DNA from: JAGTRP01 sp035655235
Lineage (GTDB): Bacteria > Pseudomonadota > Gammaproteobacteria > Burkholderiales > Rhodocyclaceae
NCBI GenBank assembly: GCA_035655235.1
Contig: DASRUX010000367.1
Coordinates: 1-14,597 of the forward strand
Direction: 5' to 3'
DNA length: 14,597 bases
Both the position numbers and the translations under genes were made by a program. Position 1 is the first letter of the stretch. Each line of letters opens with the position of its first letter. This document shows positions 14,027 through 14,597 of the stretch, piece by piece. The notes under the pieces were generated by a model. That model ran no database searches. It saw only the letters and a program-made list of their open reading frames with translations, and had not been told where the DNA came from.

Positions 14027-14350
14027 CTACTCGGGTTCCTGCACGATATAGCCGCAATTGCGCAGGACCCGCAGGGCCGTTTCGAGGCGCTGTTGGGAAT
14101 AGCGTCCCTGCGTGCCCGCGGTCTTCCGGGCGGGCAGCTCCGGCTGAAGATCGTAGCCATATTCCAGCAACCACGACTGAATGGTAGCGATGCCCTTGGC
14201 CCCGATCCCCTCGGCCTGCAGGATGCGCCGATAGCCCAGGGCCGCCACCTCCTCCGGGGTGAATTCCGCGCGGTTGAACAGCTTCCGCAGCGCATTACGC
14301 TGGAGGGTCGGCAGCTTGCTCAGGGGACGGCATTCACCGGAGCCGGCCAT
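14027..14350 (-). CDS. Small helix-hairpin-helix-like protein of unknown function
   Basis: A 107-residue protein that I do not recognise. Residues about 14-60 (LSKLPTLQRNALRKLF, then LQAEGIGAKGIATIQSWLLEYGYDL) recall the helix-hairpin-helix fold of the RNA polymerase alpha C-terminal domain, where GIGAKGIATI matches the usual hairpin glycines. The C-terminal part (RYSQQRLETALRVLRNCGYIV) is helical and ends in an acidic tail. I chose the ATG at 14350, with AAGG eight bases upstream; a GTG at 14359 would add three residues. It is convergent with the isochorismatase gene (35-base gap). A DNA-binding role is a guess from the hairpin motif only. Confidence 0.65.
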   Translation of the reverse strand: MAGSGECRPLSKLPTLQRNALRKLFNRAEFTPEEVAALGYRRILQAEGIGAKGIATIQSWLLEYGYDLQPELPARKTAGTQGRYSQQRLETALRVLRNCGYIVQEPE

Positions 14351-14531
14351 GATCGGCACCTTGGGCGAAAAATGAGCACATGAATTCGGGCATGGGATTG
14401 AGAATAGCGGGCGCTCGTTTCGCCCCGAACTAAGAAATCCTGATATCCATATGCCGCCCGCCCCGCGGATTCGCAGGATGCGGGCGGCCCCAAAAAGGCG
14501 GACGGACCCGGCGACCGGGCCCGCCCCACCG
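14351..14531. other. Non-coding interval with a long hairpin
   Basis: GCCGCCCGC (14453-14461) and GCGGGCGGC (14480-14488) form a perfect nine-base inverted repeat with an 18-base loop, with no T-tract on the minus strand. It lies upstream of the small protein gene. I see no ORF with support here. Confidence 0.5.
14492..14526 (-). terminator. Intrinsic terminator for the gene at the right edge
   Basis: On the minus strand a 12-base-pair GC-rich stem (14500-14526, loop TCG, two G-U pairs) is followed after three bases by TTTTT (14492-14496). It ends six bases past the stop of the partial gene. Confidence 0.65.
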
Positions 14532-14597
14532 TCACAGCACCCGGCCCTTGCCCCGGGCCAGGCGCTGCACCACCGCCACCAGCTTATCCACCTCTTC
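14532..14597 (-). CDS. C-terminal end of an unidentified protein (5' part beyond window)
   Basis: Only 21 residues and a TGA stop (14532-14534) are visible, ending EEVDKLVAVVQRLARGKGR-VL, a helical, basic tail. The immediately following terminator supports it as a real gene end. It is too short to assign a family. Confidence 0.5.
   Translation of the reverse strand, partial: EEVDKLVAVVQRLARGKGRVL

Noticed and set aside
1..14597. CRISPR arrays, insertion sequences, prophage or integration sites
   Set aside because: No regular direct repeats, transposase-like proteins, terminal inverted repeats or tRNA-3'-end duplications were seen; the tRNA-Asp shows no adjacent integrase.

Overview
The window is high-GC bacterial chromosomal DNA with densely packed, mostly housekeeping genes. 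The combination of a LexA-ImuA-ImuB mutagenesis operon, an E. coli-like LexA operator, ETF-ubiquinone oxidoreductase, a FabI-type enoyl-ACP reductase facing PpiD, and tRNA-Asp beside ppiD suggests a betaproteobacterium, possibly of the Rhodocyclales. That placement is an inference from gene content and protein style, not from a database search. I see no insertion sequence, prophage, CRISPR array or clear island boundary.

Layout. Positions 1-2285 (minus strand) hold an SOS operon: lexA, imuA and the first 330 codons of imuB, which runs off the left edge. A textbook LexA box overlaps the lexA -10 element. Positions 2385-3539 (plus) encode a GAF/HD-GYP cyclic-di-GMP phosphodiesterase divergent from lexA. 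Positions 3536-4767 hold a YafY-type WYL regulator (minus) divergent from a small VOC/glyoxalase-fold protein (plus), with a 24-bp dyad between them. Positions 4764-6564 (minus) hold a YbgC-like acyl-CoA thioesterase followed by a dGTPase. Positions 6649-8295 (plus) encode ETF-QO and 8430-9227 (plus) fabI, which ends at a bidirectional terminator facing ppiD (9298-11184, minus). A tRNA-Asp(GUC) with its own terminator lies upstream of ppiD. Positions 11514-11969 (plus) encode a stand-alone cyclic-nucleotide-binding protein. Positions 11966-13991 hold a LysR regulator divergent from a tautomerase/isochorismatase-family gene pair. Positions 14027-14350 (minus) encode a small helix-hairpin-helix-like protein of unknown function, and the right edge carries the last 21 codons and terminator of another minus-strand gene.

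How the genes fit together. LexA represses its own operon, and DNA damage should release ImuA and ImuB; their usual partner DnaE2 would lie beyond the left edge. ETF-QO and the thioesterase fit acyl-CoA and fatty-acid metabolism, and FabI fatty-acid synthesis. Two divergent regulator/enzyme pairs (YafY with VOC, LysR with tautomerase and isochorismatase) look like small self-contained responses to unknown metabolites. Three convergent gene pairs share four-base antiparallel stop-codon overlaps, so they have no room for an intergenic terminator.

I did not find a convincing undescribed system. The best leads are the YafY-type operator arrangement, the LysR/tautomerase/isochorismatase module, the orphan 107-residue protein and the repeated tail-to-tail stop overlaps.
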